NCBI GenBank assembly: GCA_003551065.1
Contig: PULU01000092.1
Span: 1-52,819, forward strand
DNA from: Thermoplasmata archaeon
Lineage (GTDB): Archaea > Thermoplasmatota > Thermoplasmata > Halarchaeoplasmatales > Halarchaeoplasmataceae
Direction: 5' to 3'
DNA: 52,819 nucleotides
Below, piece by piece: positions 20,321-28,571 of the stretch; position 1 is the first letter of the stretch, and every line of letters starts with the position of its first letter. The notes beneath the pieces were generated by a model. That model was not told where the DNA came from and made no database searches. It saw only the letters and a list, made by a program, of their open reading frames with translations. Position numbers and translations under genes: made by a program.

Positions 20321-21982
20321 ATGAAAAGAAAATCGAAGGTGATATTATTATCATTGCTCTCGATAACCCTGATTTCTTTACTGTTGAGGACCATCCCCCT
20401 CTTCAGATATTCTATGTGGGGAATAGACTGCGGCGAATATATATATTATACGGGAAGATGGACTGAAACTGGTTCGTCTTATCTGAGTATAGACGGATGG
20501 GCCCAGGCTTATCCCTACTTCCCAGGGATGTTCGTCCTTAGCGGTAGTTTTGTTTTAATAAGTGGTTCCTCAACACTGGAAAGTACTGTGTTTTTGCCCG
20601 TCATCCTATCTTCATTTGTACCTCTAATGGTGTTTTTAGTATCCTATAAAATAACCAAAAGATGGAAACCCTCTTTGATAGCATCTATATTTTTAAGTGT
20701 CGTAGCCCCTTTTGTTTACAATCATTCTCAACCGAAACCCGAAACAGTAGGGGTTTTTATCATGATGATACTACTGATTTGCTTTGTGATGCTTTCTAAA
20801 AAGAGTAAAAAATTTTATTTATTGGTTATACCGACTGCCTTAGCTCTAGCGGTCACCCACCATCTTACTTCATATTTCTTGATATTATTCATGCTTGGCG
20901 GTATTTTTATATCCGAACTGTCTAAAAGAAGGACTGATAAAGATAACATTTACAGATTATTTGGTTATATCTCAGTAACAGCTATAGTCATATCCTTTTG
21001 GATGATCTATGCTGATCCATTCCGAGAAAGGAGAATATATCAAGCGCTAGGGACTCCTTCTTATTCTATAATCTTAGGACCTTTTGCAGTTCTTATAATT
21101 GCTTACATTTTAGTAAAGCTCAGGAGAAGGTCAGATTACGTACTACCGATAAACATTCATAAGCAGGATCTAAGGTCTTTTATAAAATTCGCAGTACCTG
21201 CTCTTTTGATTAGCAGTTTGTTATTATTGTTTGCAGGTTACTATAGGGTGCCGGGAAGAGATTTTAAACTGGGTCCACAGGTATTTTTCTATTTCCCTTT
21301 GATTTTCTTAGGTATACTTGCTGTAGAGGCAAGAAAGATAATCAAGTTTTTCAAAGATGGTATGCACGTCGTTGGATGGTTTTTGTTCGCTACGATATCC
21401 ATGATATTAGGTATAATCACTGAAGATTCTTCCCTTCTACCTATGAGACAACTCTCTTTCTTGATCTTACCATTAGCAATATTGTTGGGACTTGGGGTTG
21501 TTCAGGTCTTCGATCTGTATAATCCATTAAAGAAAAAATGGAAAACCACTGGGATGATCGTCTTGGTGATCCTGTTATTATCCTGGTCTATCCCTTTCAC
21601 GTATCCTGAGCAGGAAAGAGCTAGCGGTTATCACGAAGGTAGTGATTGGGAAGATGTCGAAGCAGCAATATGGAGCAGGAATTTGGACGGCAGGATCGCA
21701 ACTGATCATCGGATGAGCGCAGTCCTGTTTGCAGCGAGTAACCAAAATCTAACATGGGTCGATGGGTTCGATATGTATTTTTCTCCCGACCACGATGAGA
21801 TCCGTCGTGAATTAGATGAACTGAATATCAGTTACATATTATGGGACCAGGAGATGTTGAGGGGTGTAACAACTGCCCCTGGAGTCACCCCTTATCCTTT
21901 TGACGAATCAGCATTAGAATTTTATCGGCGAAATGATTATTCAATTTATAAAACTGAGGAATGCGAAGCATATATAGTATGA
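20321..21982 (+). CDS. Multi-spanning membrane protein, possible GT-C-type glycosyltransferase
   Basis: Many TM segments with an acidic/aromatic early loop (WGIDCGEYIYYTGRW) and a C-terminal soluble part; ATG at 20321 rather than TTG at 20318. Confidence 0.65.
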   Translation: MKRKSKVILLSLLSITLISLLLRTIPLFRYSMWGIDCGEYIYYTGRWTETGSSYLSIDGWAQAYPYFPGMFVLSGSFVLISGSSTLESTVFLPVILSSFVPLMVFLVSYKITKRWKPSLIASIFLSVVAPFVYNHSQPKPETVGVFIMMILLICFVMLSKKSKKFYLLVIPTALALAVTHHLTSYFLILFMLGGIFISELSKRRTDKDNIYRLFGYISVTAIVISFWMIYADPFRERRIYQALGTPSYSIILGPFAVLIIAYILVKLRRRSDYVLPINIHKQDLRSFIKFAVPALLISSLLLLFAGYYRVPGRDFKLGPQVFFYFPLIFLGILAVEARKIIKFFKDGMHVVGWFLFATISMILGIITEDSSLLPMRQLSFLILPLAILLGLGVVQVFDLYNPLKKKWKTTGMIVLVILLLSWSIPFTYPEQERASGYHEGSDWEDVEAAIWSRNLDGRIATDHRMSAVLFAASNQNLTWVDGFDMYFSPDHDEIRRELDELNISYILWDQEMLRGVTTAPGVTPYPFDESALEFYRRNDYSIYKTEECEAYIV

Positions 21983-22040
21983 TATTTTAATCGAAACGTT
22001 TATTTTGGATAAGTAAGGATAAAGTATAGTAAAAGATAGA

Positions 22041-22562
22041 ATGTCAGCGAAAGAAAATATAAAAAAAGGACTAACTATTGTTCCTAGATTGATAAAAAAT
22101 GAATTCCATAAAAATAGAAGTTCAGTTCCTTTCTTGATGTGTATTGCATTTTTGATATCATTCGTAGGTGCTAGATTATGGGTGATATATCTCGGAGCCC
22201 ATGAAACCACGCCTCCACCCACTTCTATCGGTAGAAATGTTGTCCTTGGAGGTTATCACATCCATCATATAACCTATGGTATCATACTCATCTCGATTTC
22301 CGCATGGTTGTCCATAAATTATTGGAGTCGCTCGATAGTCAGGATCAGCTCCATATTATATGGGTTAGGACTTGGCCTTATAGTTGATGAACTGGGGTTC
22401 ATAATAGGCGGCATCGAGGCATATAGGGCAGACCGAGAAGTATTCTATCTTGCGGTACTGATAATAGTGATCCTGTTAAGTATAGTTTATTTCCCCTCTT
22501 TTTACAGCAGTATAAAAAGAGATCTGAAGAGATGGAAGCGGGTATTCCTAGAACGGTCTTGA
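22041..22562 (+). CDS. Small integral membrane protein with HxHH motif
   Basis: GGYHIHHITYGIILISISAWL and LYGLGLGLIVDELGFIIGG; several TM segments. Confidence 0.7.
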   Translation: MSAKENIKKGLTIVPRLIKNEFHKNRSSVPFLMCIAFLISFVGARLWVIYLGAHETTPPPTSIGRNVVLGGYHIHHITYGIILISISAWLSINYWSRSIVRISSILYGLGLGLIVDELGFIIGGIEAYRADREVFYLAVLIIVILLSIVYFPSFYSSIKRDLKRWKRVFLERS

Positions 22563-22576
22563 ATTCAAGACCGTTC
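22551..22576. terminator. Perfect 26-bp palindrome at convergent gene ends, possible bidirectional terminator
   Basis: GAACGGTCTTGAATTCAAGACCGTTC equals its own reverse complement and spans both stop codons. Confidence 0.6.
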
Positions 22577-23212
22577 ACATCTATCTTTTAAAGGACAGTA
22601 AGAACAGTTGGGACTTTTTTTACAGTACTTTTTTCCCAATTCTACCAGTAACGCATGGTATTCCTTGAAGAGATCAACATCCTTAGGTAATCTATTTTCG
22701 AACAGTTCCTGAAGTTCTTTGTATCTCATATTTAGACTAAAAACCCTTTTCATTATCCGCTGGGTATATGCATCTATGACAAAGACAGGTTTCTCTGCAG
22801 CATATAATACGATACTATCTGCAGTCTCGGGGCCGATGCCCTTGATATTTAGAAGTCTCCCTCTAAGATCGTCTCGGTCTAATGTGTTTTCAATACCACC
22901 ATTATCTAGTATAGCGTTGGCTAATCTTTTCAATCTTCTAGATTTCTGTTTATAGAATCCAGTAGGCTTTATAGCACCTTGGATCTCCTTTAATCCCGCA
23001 CTTTTAATCTTACTTGGGTCGATCATATCTTCATTCTTTAGATTATCGATAGCCTTCTCAACATTACTCCAGTTGACGTTCTGGGTCAGTATAGCACCTA
23101 CCATCATCTCAAATTTACTTTCTGCTGGCCACCAGTATTGTTTACCGAACTCATACTTTAGCGTTTCAAATATTCGAAGTAATTCTTCAGTACTTGTCAT
23201 CGTTCTAACCAT
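22565..23212 (-). CDS. Endonuclease III-like HhH-GPD DNA glycosylase with Fe-S cluster
   Basis: LLNIKGIGPETADSIVLYAAEKPVFVIDAYTQRIMKRV; CKKSPNCSYCPLKDRC. Confidence 0.88.
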   Translation of the reverse strand: MVRTMTSTEELLRIFETLKYEFGKQYWWPAESKFEMMVGAILTQNVNWSNVEKAIDNLKNEDMIDPSKIKSAGLKEIQGAIKPTGFYKQKSRRLKRLANAILDNGGIENTLDRDDLRGRLLNIKGIGPETADSIVLYAAEKPVFVIDAYTQRIMKRVFSLNMRYKELQELFENRLPKDVDLFKEYHALLVELGKKYCKKSPNCSYCPLKDRCERS

Positions 23213-23300
23213 ACTACATCAATATAAATTGTTTTTCTACTTTCATGTATCATTGATGTCTCCCCAAAAAGGTTAAGTTACTATCTTAAGATGACAAGAT

Positions 23301-24401
23301 ATGCGCAGTAAAGGTACCGTGGATCTTCCTTTACACGGTGGTAGAGCCCCCCGATGGTTATTCGAAAAGATGGTGAAACTGAGCAGATGTATAACTGAAA
23401 TAATGATAGAAGAATATGGAAGAAAAGAGTTTCTCGAAAGGATAACTGACCCATACTGGTTTCAGGCCCTATCCTGTACTATCGGTTTTGATTGGCACTC
23501 AAGTGGGACAACTACCACTACATGCGGCGCACTGAAAGTAGCTCTCGATCCTCAGGAACATGGTATAGTTTTCCTAGGAGGTAAAGGTAAAGCCAGTATG
23601 AAGACACCTGATGAGATCTCTACTATGGAGGACCATTTTTCTCTGCCTCCAAAAATTTATGATGAGTTATCACACACATCTAGATTGGTCGCAAAGATCG
23701 ATAATTCTTGTATACAGGACGATTATAATCTCTATCATCATTCTTTTATACTAGCTGAAACAGGGGATTGGGGTGTTATCCAACAGGGTATGAATACAGA
23801 TACCGGTTATGCTAGACGGTATCATTGGCTTTCTGATGAAATCAAAGAACTTATTGTGGAACCACATAAAGGTGTTTGTTGTGACAGGAAAGAATATGAT
23901 GTGTTGAATATGACAGATCGTGCCAGTGAAGAGGCTAGAAAGATATCAGTCGATCTGATAAATGATGATCCAGACCACATTAGAAAGTATTTAAGAAAAC
24001 ATGGCCAAACCACCCTTACAGGTTTTAAAGAAGAAATAGAGATGCCTAGTCGTCATCAAGTTATAGATATGGATATTTCAAGTGAAGGATGGAAGACTTT
24101 GAAAAGAGCCTATGAATTTCAACCATCGGATTATGAAGAGATGGTCTCTTTGAATGGCATGGGCCCCAAGAAGATTAGGGCCTTGGCTTTGGTATCTGAT
24201 TTGATATATGGTTCCGACCCCAGTTGGAAGGATCCTGTGAAATACAGTTTCGCGCATGGTGGTAAAGATGGAATCCCTTATCCTGTAGATGAGGAGGTGT
24301 ACGATAATACCATCGAGAATTTACGGTGTGTTTTAGATAAGACTGAAATTCAAGAAAAAACAAAAAAAAGAGCTCTAAAACGGTTGAGTGAATTAATTTG
24401 A
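23301..24401 (+). CDS. DUF763 family protein
   Basis: MRSKGTVDLPLHGGRAPRWLFEKMVKLSRCI, FDWHSSGTTTTTCGALK; helix-hairpin-helix-like LNGMGPKKIRALALVSDLIYG. Confidence 0.85.
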   Translation: MRSKGTVDLPLHGGRAPRWLFEKMVKLSRCITEIMIEEYGRKEFLERITDPYWFQALSCTIGFDWHSSGTTTTTCGALKVALDPQEHGIVFLGGKGKASMKTPDEISTMEDHFSLPPKIYDELSHTSRLVAKIDNSCIQDDYNLYHHSFILAETGDWGVIQQGMNTDTGYARRYHWLSDEIKELIVEPHKGVCCDRKEYDVLNMTDRASEEARKISVDLINDDPDHIRKYLRKHGQTTLTGFKEEIEMPSRHQVIDMDISSEGWKTLKRAYEFQPSDYEEMVSLNGMGPKKIRALALVSDLIYGSDPSWKDPVKYSFAHGGKDGIPYPVDEEVYDNTIENLRCVLDKTEIQEKTKKRALKRLSELI

Positions 24402-24486
24402 TATACCGATTAGGATGCTCTGGGATATGACCACAATCTTTATAACAAACTAATTTCATGAAAAAATAAAGGTAAATGGTGGTCAT

Positions 24487-25695
24487 TTGGAAGAAGAGGA
24501 TCTGAGGAACAGCTCGAAGAAGTTGACACAAAAAATTGATGAGATTCAGCGTAAGCACGAGCAACTTCTCGAGGAAACAAATACACAGAGCTTTAACGAT
24601 GATTACGTTAGGGCGGAACTTGAAAGATTGAAAAGAGATACTAGAGAGCTAAAGAAAGAGGTAGCTAGACTTAAAAAACCTCCACTTATAGTAGGAACTA
24701 TCAAAGAAGCAATGCCAAATGGCCAAGCCGTCATAGAGAGTTCTACTGGTCCAGATTTCATCGTAAATGTAGCAGATTACCTACCAAAGAAGTTGATCAA
24801 GTCCGGGACTAGAGTGGCACTCAATAAACAAACATTATCTGTTGTAAAGACACTCCCCCCATCAGCTGATCCAAGCGTGATGGGTGCTGAGATAGTTAAC
24901 AAACCTGAGATAACCTATGAAGATATTGGAGGTCTGACCGAACAGATCCGTGAAGTACAGGAAACCATAGAGGAACCCTTACTTTTCCCAGAAAAATTCA
25001 AAAATGTGGGGATCGACCCACCTAAAGGAGTCCTTTTAGTAGGTCCACCTGGTACAGGTAAGACGATGATCGCCAAAGCTGCAGCTCACAGGACCAATGC
25101 AACCTTCATCAAGTTTGTGGGTTCTGAACTTGTTCAAAAGTATATCGGTGAGGGAGCTAGGATGGTTAGGGAACTTTTTGATATGGCTAGAGATAAAGCT
25201 CCATCTATTATCTTTATAGACGAACTCGATTCAGTAGCAACGAAAAGATTAGAAGGGGCTACATCAGGTGATAGAGAGGTACAGCGAACTATGATGCAGT
25301 TACTTTCAGAACTGGATGGTTTTGATTCTGTAGGCGAGATCAAAGTTATGGGAGCCACCAATAGACCTGAACTTTTAGACAAGGCACTTTTAAGGCCAGG
25401 TCGTTTTGATAGGATCATCAAGATACCTCTCCCCGATGTGGAAGCTAGGAAAAAGATATTTGAGATCCACATGATGAATATGTCTCTAGAAGAAGAAATA
25501 AATATAGACCGACTAGCCAGGAAAACCGATAACGCTAGCGGAGCAGATATCAAGGCTATATGCACAGAAGCGGGCATGTTTTCTATCAGAGATGATAGAG
25601 ATAGCACCAATTACAATGATTTCCTAAAATCAATAGATAAAGTACTGAGCGAGTCGCCTGAAAGGGAGATAAAAAAGCAAGTTATGTTCGCCTAA
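24487..25695 (+). CDS. pan: Proteasome-activating nucleotidase (PAN, AAA+ ATPase)
   Basis: N-terminal coiled coil, PPGTGKTMIAKAAAH, FIDELDS, RPGRFDRIIKI; C-terminal HbYX-like VMFA is atypical. TTG start. Confidence 0.9.
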   Translation: MEEEDLRNSSKKLTQKIDEIQRKHEQLLEETNTQSFNDDYVRAELERLKRDTRELKKEVARLKKPPLIVGTIKEAMPNGQAVIESSTGPDFIVNVADYLPKKLIKSGTRVALNKQTLSVVKTLPPSADPSVMGAEIVNKPEITYEDIGGLTEQIREVQETIEEPLLFPEKFKNVGIDPPKGVLLVGPPGTGKTMIAKAAAHRTNATFIKFVGSELVQKYIGEGARMVRELFDMARDKAPSIIFIDELDSVATKRLEGATSGDREVQRTMMQLLSELDGFDSVGEIKVMGATNRPELLDKALLRPGRFDRIIKIPLPDVEARKKIFEIHMMNMSLEEEINIDRLARKTDNASGADIKAICTEAGMFSIRDDRDSTNYNDFLKSIDKVLSESPEREIKKQVMFA

Positions 25696-25704
25696 GTGAT
25701 ATTT

Positions 25705-25866
25705 TTATTCATCTATTTTTTCAACATCTTCTTCTATTATCAAAACTCCGATGTAGTCACAATCCCTACATTGATATTTATATCCAGTCATCATACCCGC
25801 TATTGTAATGACGTCCGTACTACCACATTTTGGGCACCTTTTGATTTTTCTAGTTATAGTTATCAT
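25705..25866 (-). CDS. 53-aa zinc-ribbon protein
   Basis: Hand translation: MITITRKIKRCPKCGSTDVITIAGMMTGYKYQCRDCDYIGVLIIEEDVEKIDE, two CxxC knuckles; below track cutoff. Confidence 0.8.
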   Translation of the reverse strand: MITITRKIKRCPKCGSTDVITIAGMMTGYKYQCRDCDYIGVLIIEEDVEKIDE

Positions 25867-25877
25867 CCTTTTTTAGG

Positions 25878-26094
25878 GGTTGTCCCCTGGCCGTAACAGT
25901 AGGGTTCATCGTTTGGGACATCCATCTCCCCGTCCTGACTCTAACCAGGGGCATGTTCGGTCCTGGGGTTGTTCCTCGGTCACAGGAGGACAGCTCGTCC
26001 TGACCTCACAAGGGGACCCATCAGAACCATGTCCTGCACTTGCATCACGGTTCATCGTCCTGGGAAACTCATCGTGACCTTCTATACAGGACAA
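25878..26094 (-). ncRNA. Candidate structured non-coding RNA (identity unknown)
   Basis: GC-rich island (118/210 by hand count over 25881-26090) in AT-rich intergenic DNA; several potential hairpins; TATA-like TATAATA on the minus strand ~25 nt upstream of ~26094. Confidence 0.6.
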
Positions 26095-26206
26095 TAAAAA
26101 TATGTGCAAAGTATTATATCAATCCTCCGGAAAACTGGAATAAAGACGAAAAGTATAAATAATTTGGAATTTAGATATTTACATAATCTGGCGATGGAGG
26201 AACCTA

Positions 26207-26686
26207 ATGCCAAAAGGCCAGTACAGCGACGAAAGAATATTGCTAATCGCAAGCTATCGAGAGGAATATGACAAAAAAGCTCTCAGAAAGATTAAGAGAC
26301 TTATTTTAAAGATCAAACCTGATAGGGTAATAGTTACGAAGATCATAGAAGAGGAATCCACTCCAGAACTTGTAGATGCCGCTATTGGTATGGAAGAGAA
26401 GAAAGATTTTTTAGAGACCGTTCGTGAAGAAAAAAAGCACAAAGCGGATGAATATGCAGAAGGTTTGGTCAAGTTACTGAAATCTATGGATATGCCTACT
26501 GAAGTCCGTTTGAGGAAGACTGACCACATCTCAGAAGAGATAATCGACGATTATCAGAAGATCGGAGTTGATTACGTTATAATACACAGGAAGACAAAGG
26601 ACCCAATAAGCAGAGCATTGGGTGGTTCGACTGCAAAGAAAGTAAAAAAAGAACTACCTGATAAAAAAGTGATACCTGTAGATTGA
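26207..26686 (+). CDS. Universal stress protein-like protein
   Basis: ILLIASYREEYDKKALRKIKRL...VDYVIIHRKTKDPISRALGGSTAKKVKKELPDKKVIPV. Confidence 0.65.
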   Translation: MPKGQYSDERILLIASYREEYDKKALRKIKRLILKIKPDRVIVTKIIEEESTPELVDAAIGMEEKKDFLETVREEKKHKADEYAEGLVKLLKSMDMPTEVRLRKTDHISEEIIDDYQKIGVDYVIIHRKTKDPISRALGGSTAKKVKKELPDKKVIPVD

Positions 26687-26748
26687 TTTTTTCGGTTTAC
26701 ACATACTTATCCAAAAATCTTTTATTACATCCTAAGAGATGTTGGACT

Positions 26749-28569
26749 ATGTCTATCGTAAGGTTGGGTAAATTACACCTACATTGGTGTAAAAATTGTA
26801 ACGTCCCTATCGTAGAAAAGGGTGAGTGTGGGATATGCTCCGATGAAGGTAGTCAAGTTAAGATCACACCCCCAGGTGATGTACGGCCTGCTTTTGGATC
26901 TGATATCGCACTCATAAAAGAAATCATAGATAAACAGTGGGGTACTTCTTATTCCGACAATATCTTAGATCAAAATGATGTTGTACTTCTGAATAGTTCC
27001 CCCCATCTAGATAGGATGGACGAGGTCATAATCGATGGTCGAGTAATCGGTAATTTACGTTATAATGTCTTCAAGAAAGCTAGAGGAGAAGAACCCTATG
27101 AATTCCTCATCCGTCCCTGGGACGGTCTTGAAGAACCAGAGAGAGGTTATGTAATCGTTGACCGAGGAGCTGTCAATCCGATACTGAACGGGGCTAGTAT
27201 ATTGGCACCAGGAATAATTGATGTTCATGAAGATATCGACGAGGGCGACGAGGTATTGATATTGGATAAAGATCTTGACGTCATCGCCACGGGTCCAGCC
27301 CAGATGGATGCCCAAGAGATGAAAACATCCGATCATGGAAAGGCAGTTAAAAACCGCTGGAGGATCTCTGATAATACATCGAATGGTATTTCGAACGATT
27401 GGGATAAGGTTTTGGAGGCCAATAAACATCTTATAAAAAGAAGAGTAGAAAAGGCTATCAATTTCATAAAAAGAGAGATAAAAAAGAATGATCTCCCTCT
27501 AGCGGTGGCTTACAGTGGTGGGAAGGACTCTTTAGCAACACTTCATTTGGTTTTACATGCTGAAGTCAAACCAGACCTAATGTTTATCGATACTGGCATC
27601 GAGTTACCAGAAACCGTTGAAAATGTAACACATATCGCTGATAAACATGACCTTGATCTGATTTCAAAGAAGGCTGAAAGTGGATATTGGAATAATGTGG
27701 ATCACTTTGGCCCATCTGCTCGAGATTATAGATGGTGTTGCAAAACATGTAAGCTAGGTCCGACAGCTCTTTTGATCGATAAAAATTATCCCGAGGGTGT
27801 TCTGTCATTCATTGGTCAGCGAAGATATGAATCCAAGCAAAGGATGGATAAGGGTAATACTTGGGACAATCCATGGGTCCCGGGTCAGGAATCTGCCTCA
27901 CCTATACAGGAATGGACCGCATTGCATGTTTGGATGTACCTTTTTATGAAGGATGCCGACTATAATCCACTCTACGAAGAAGGTTTTGAAAGGATTGGAT
28001 GCTGGCTCTGCCCAGCTTCAGACCTAGCAGAGTTTGAATCTTTAGAAAACAGATATGATGAGTTCCATAAGCTCGATGAAATGCTTGACGACTTCAAGGA
28101 AAAAGCAGGACTTCCTGGCATATGGAAAGATCTAGGCATGTGGAGGTGGATCGATATTCCTAAAAATATGCAGGAAATATTGGATATTACAGATGAAGAG
28201 TCTATAACTGAGATTGATACCGATATCCCGAAACCCCAAATACCAGATATGCTTGAGGATAAGAGAACCAGGGAATTATTACAGATCATACTTTCTCTAG
28301 ATGATATATTACCAACCGAAAACTGTGATGTAGATGAGCTCCTCGACACGGTCAATAAAAATGGATTAGAACAAGATGAGATATATGAGATATATTTGAA
28401 GGCAAGGTATTGCACCGAATGTGGCATCTGTGTAGCTAGATGTCCCAACGATGCATTGTCTTTTGAAGATGGGATCTCGATATCGTCGGAAAAGTGTAGT
28501 AGCTGTAGGATTTGTTTAGGTAAATGTCCTGTCGTTGAATATCATCAAAGAGTTATTTTGAAAGATTGA
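26749..28569 (+). CDS. PAPS reductase-family protein with N-terminal zinc ribbon, PUA-like domain and C-terminal 2x[4Fe-4S] ferredoxin domain
   Basis: CKNCNVPIVEKGECGIC; PP-loop LAVAYSGGKDSLATLHL; WCCKTCKLGP; GCWLCPASDLAE; CTECGICVARCPNDAL and CSSCRICLGKCPV. Start set to MSIVRLGK. Confidence 0.88.
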   Translation: MSIVRLGKLHLHWCKNCNVPIVEKGECGICSDEGSQVKITPPGDVRPAFGSDIALIKEIIDKQWGTSYSDNILDQNDVVLLNSSPHLDRMDEVIIDGRVIGNLRYNVFKKARGEEPYEFLIRPWDGLEEPERGYVIVDRGAVNPILNGASILAPGIIDVHEDIDEGDEVLILDKDLDVIATGPAQMDAQEMKTSDHGKAVKNRWRISDNTSNGISNDWDKVLEANKHLIKRRVEKAINFIKREIKKNDLPLAVAYSGGKDSLATLHLVLHAEVKPDLMFIDTGIELPETVENVTHIADKHDLDLISKKAESGYWNNVDHFGPSARDYRWCCKTCKLGPTALLIDKNYPEGVLSFIGQRRYESKQRMDKGNTWDNPWVPGQESASPIQEWTALHVWMYLFMKDADYNPLYEEGFERIGCWLCPASDLAEFESLENRYDEFHKLDEMLDDFKEKAGLPGIWKDLGMWRWIDIPKNMQEILDITDEESITEIDTDIPKPQIPDMLEDKRTRELLQIILSLDDILPTENCDVDELLDTVNKNGLEQDEIYEIYLKARYCTECGICVARCPNDALSFEDGISISSEKCSSCRICLGKCPVVEYHQRVILKD

Positions 28570-28571
28570 TT

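Noticed and set aside
25878-26094. Assignment of the island to SRP RNA or RNase P RNA
   Set aside because: No SRP S-domain consensus was found. RNase P CR-I/CR-V similarity is partial and the length between them is too short for a standard type A RNA, so it is left unassigned.
25880-26109. Track ORFs on both strands (25880..26077 + and 25906..26109 -) over the GC-rich island
   Set aside because: Their composition (Gly/Pro/Ser/Arg/Cys-rich) is unlike the acidic/Lys/Ile-rich proteins elsewhere, they have no recognisable motifs, and the region looks like structured RNA.
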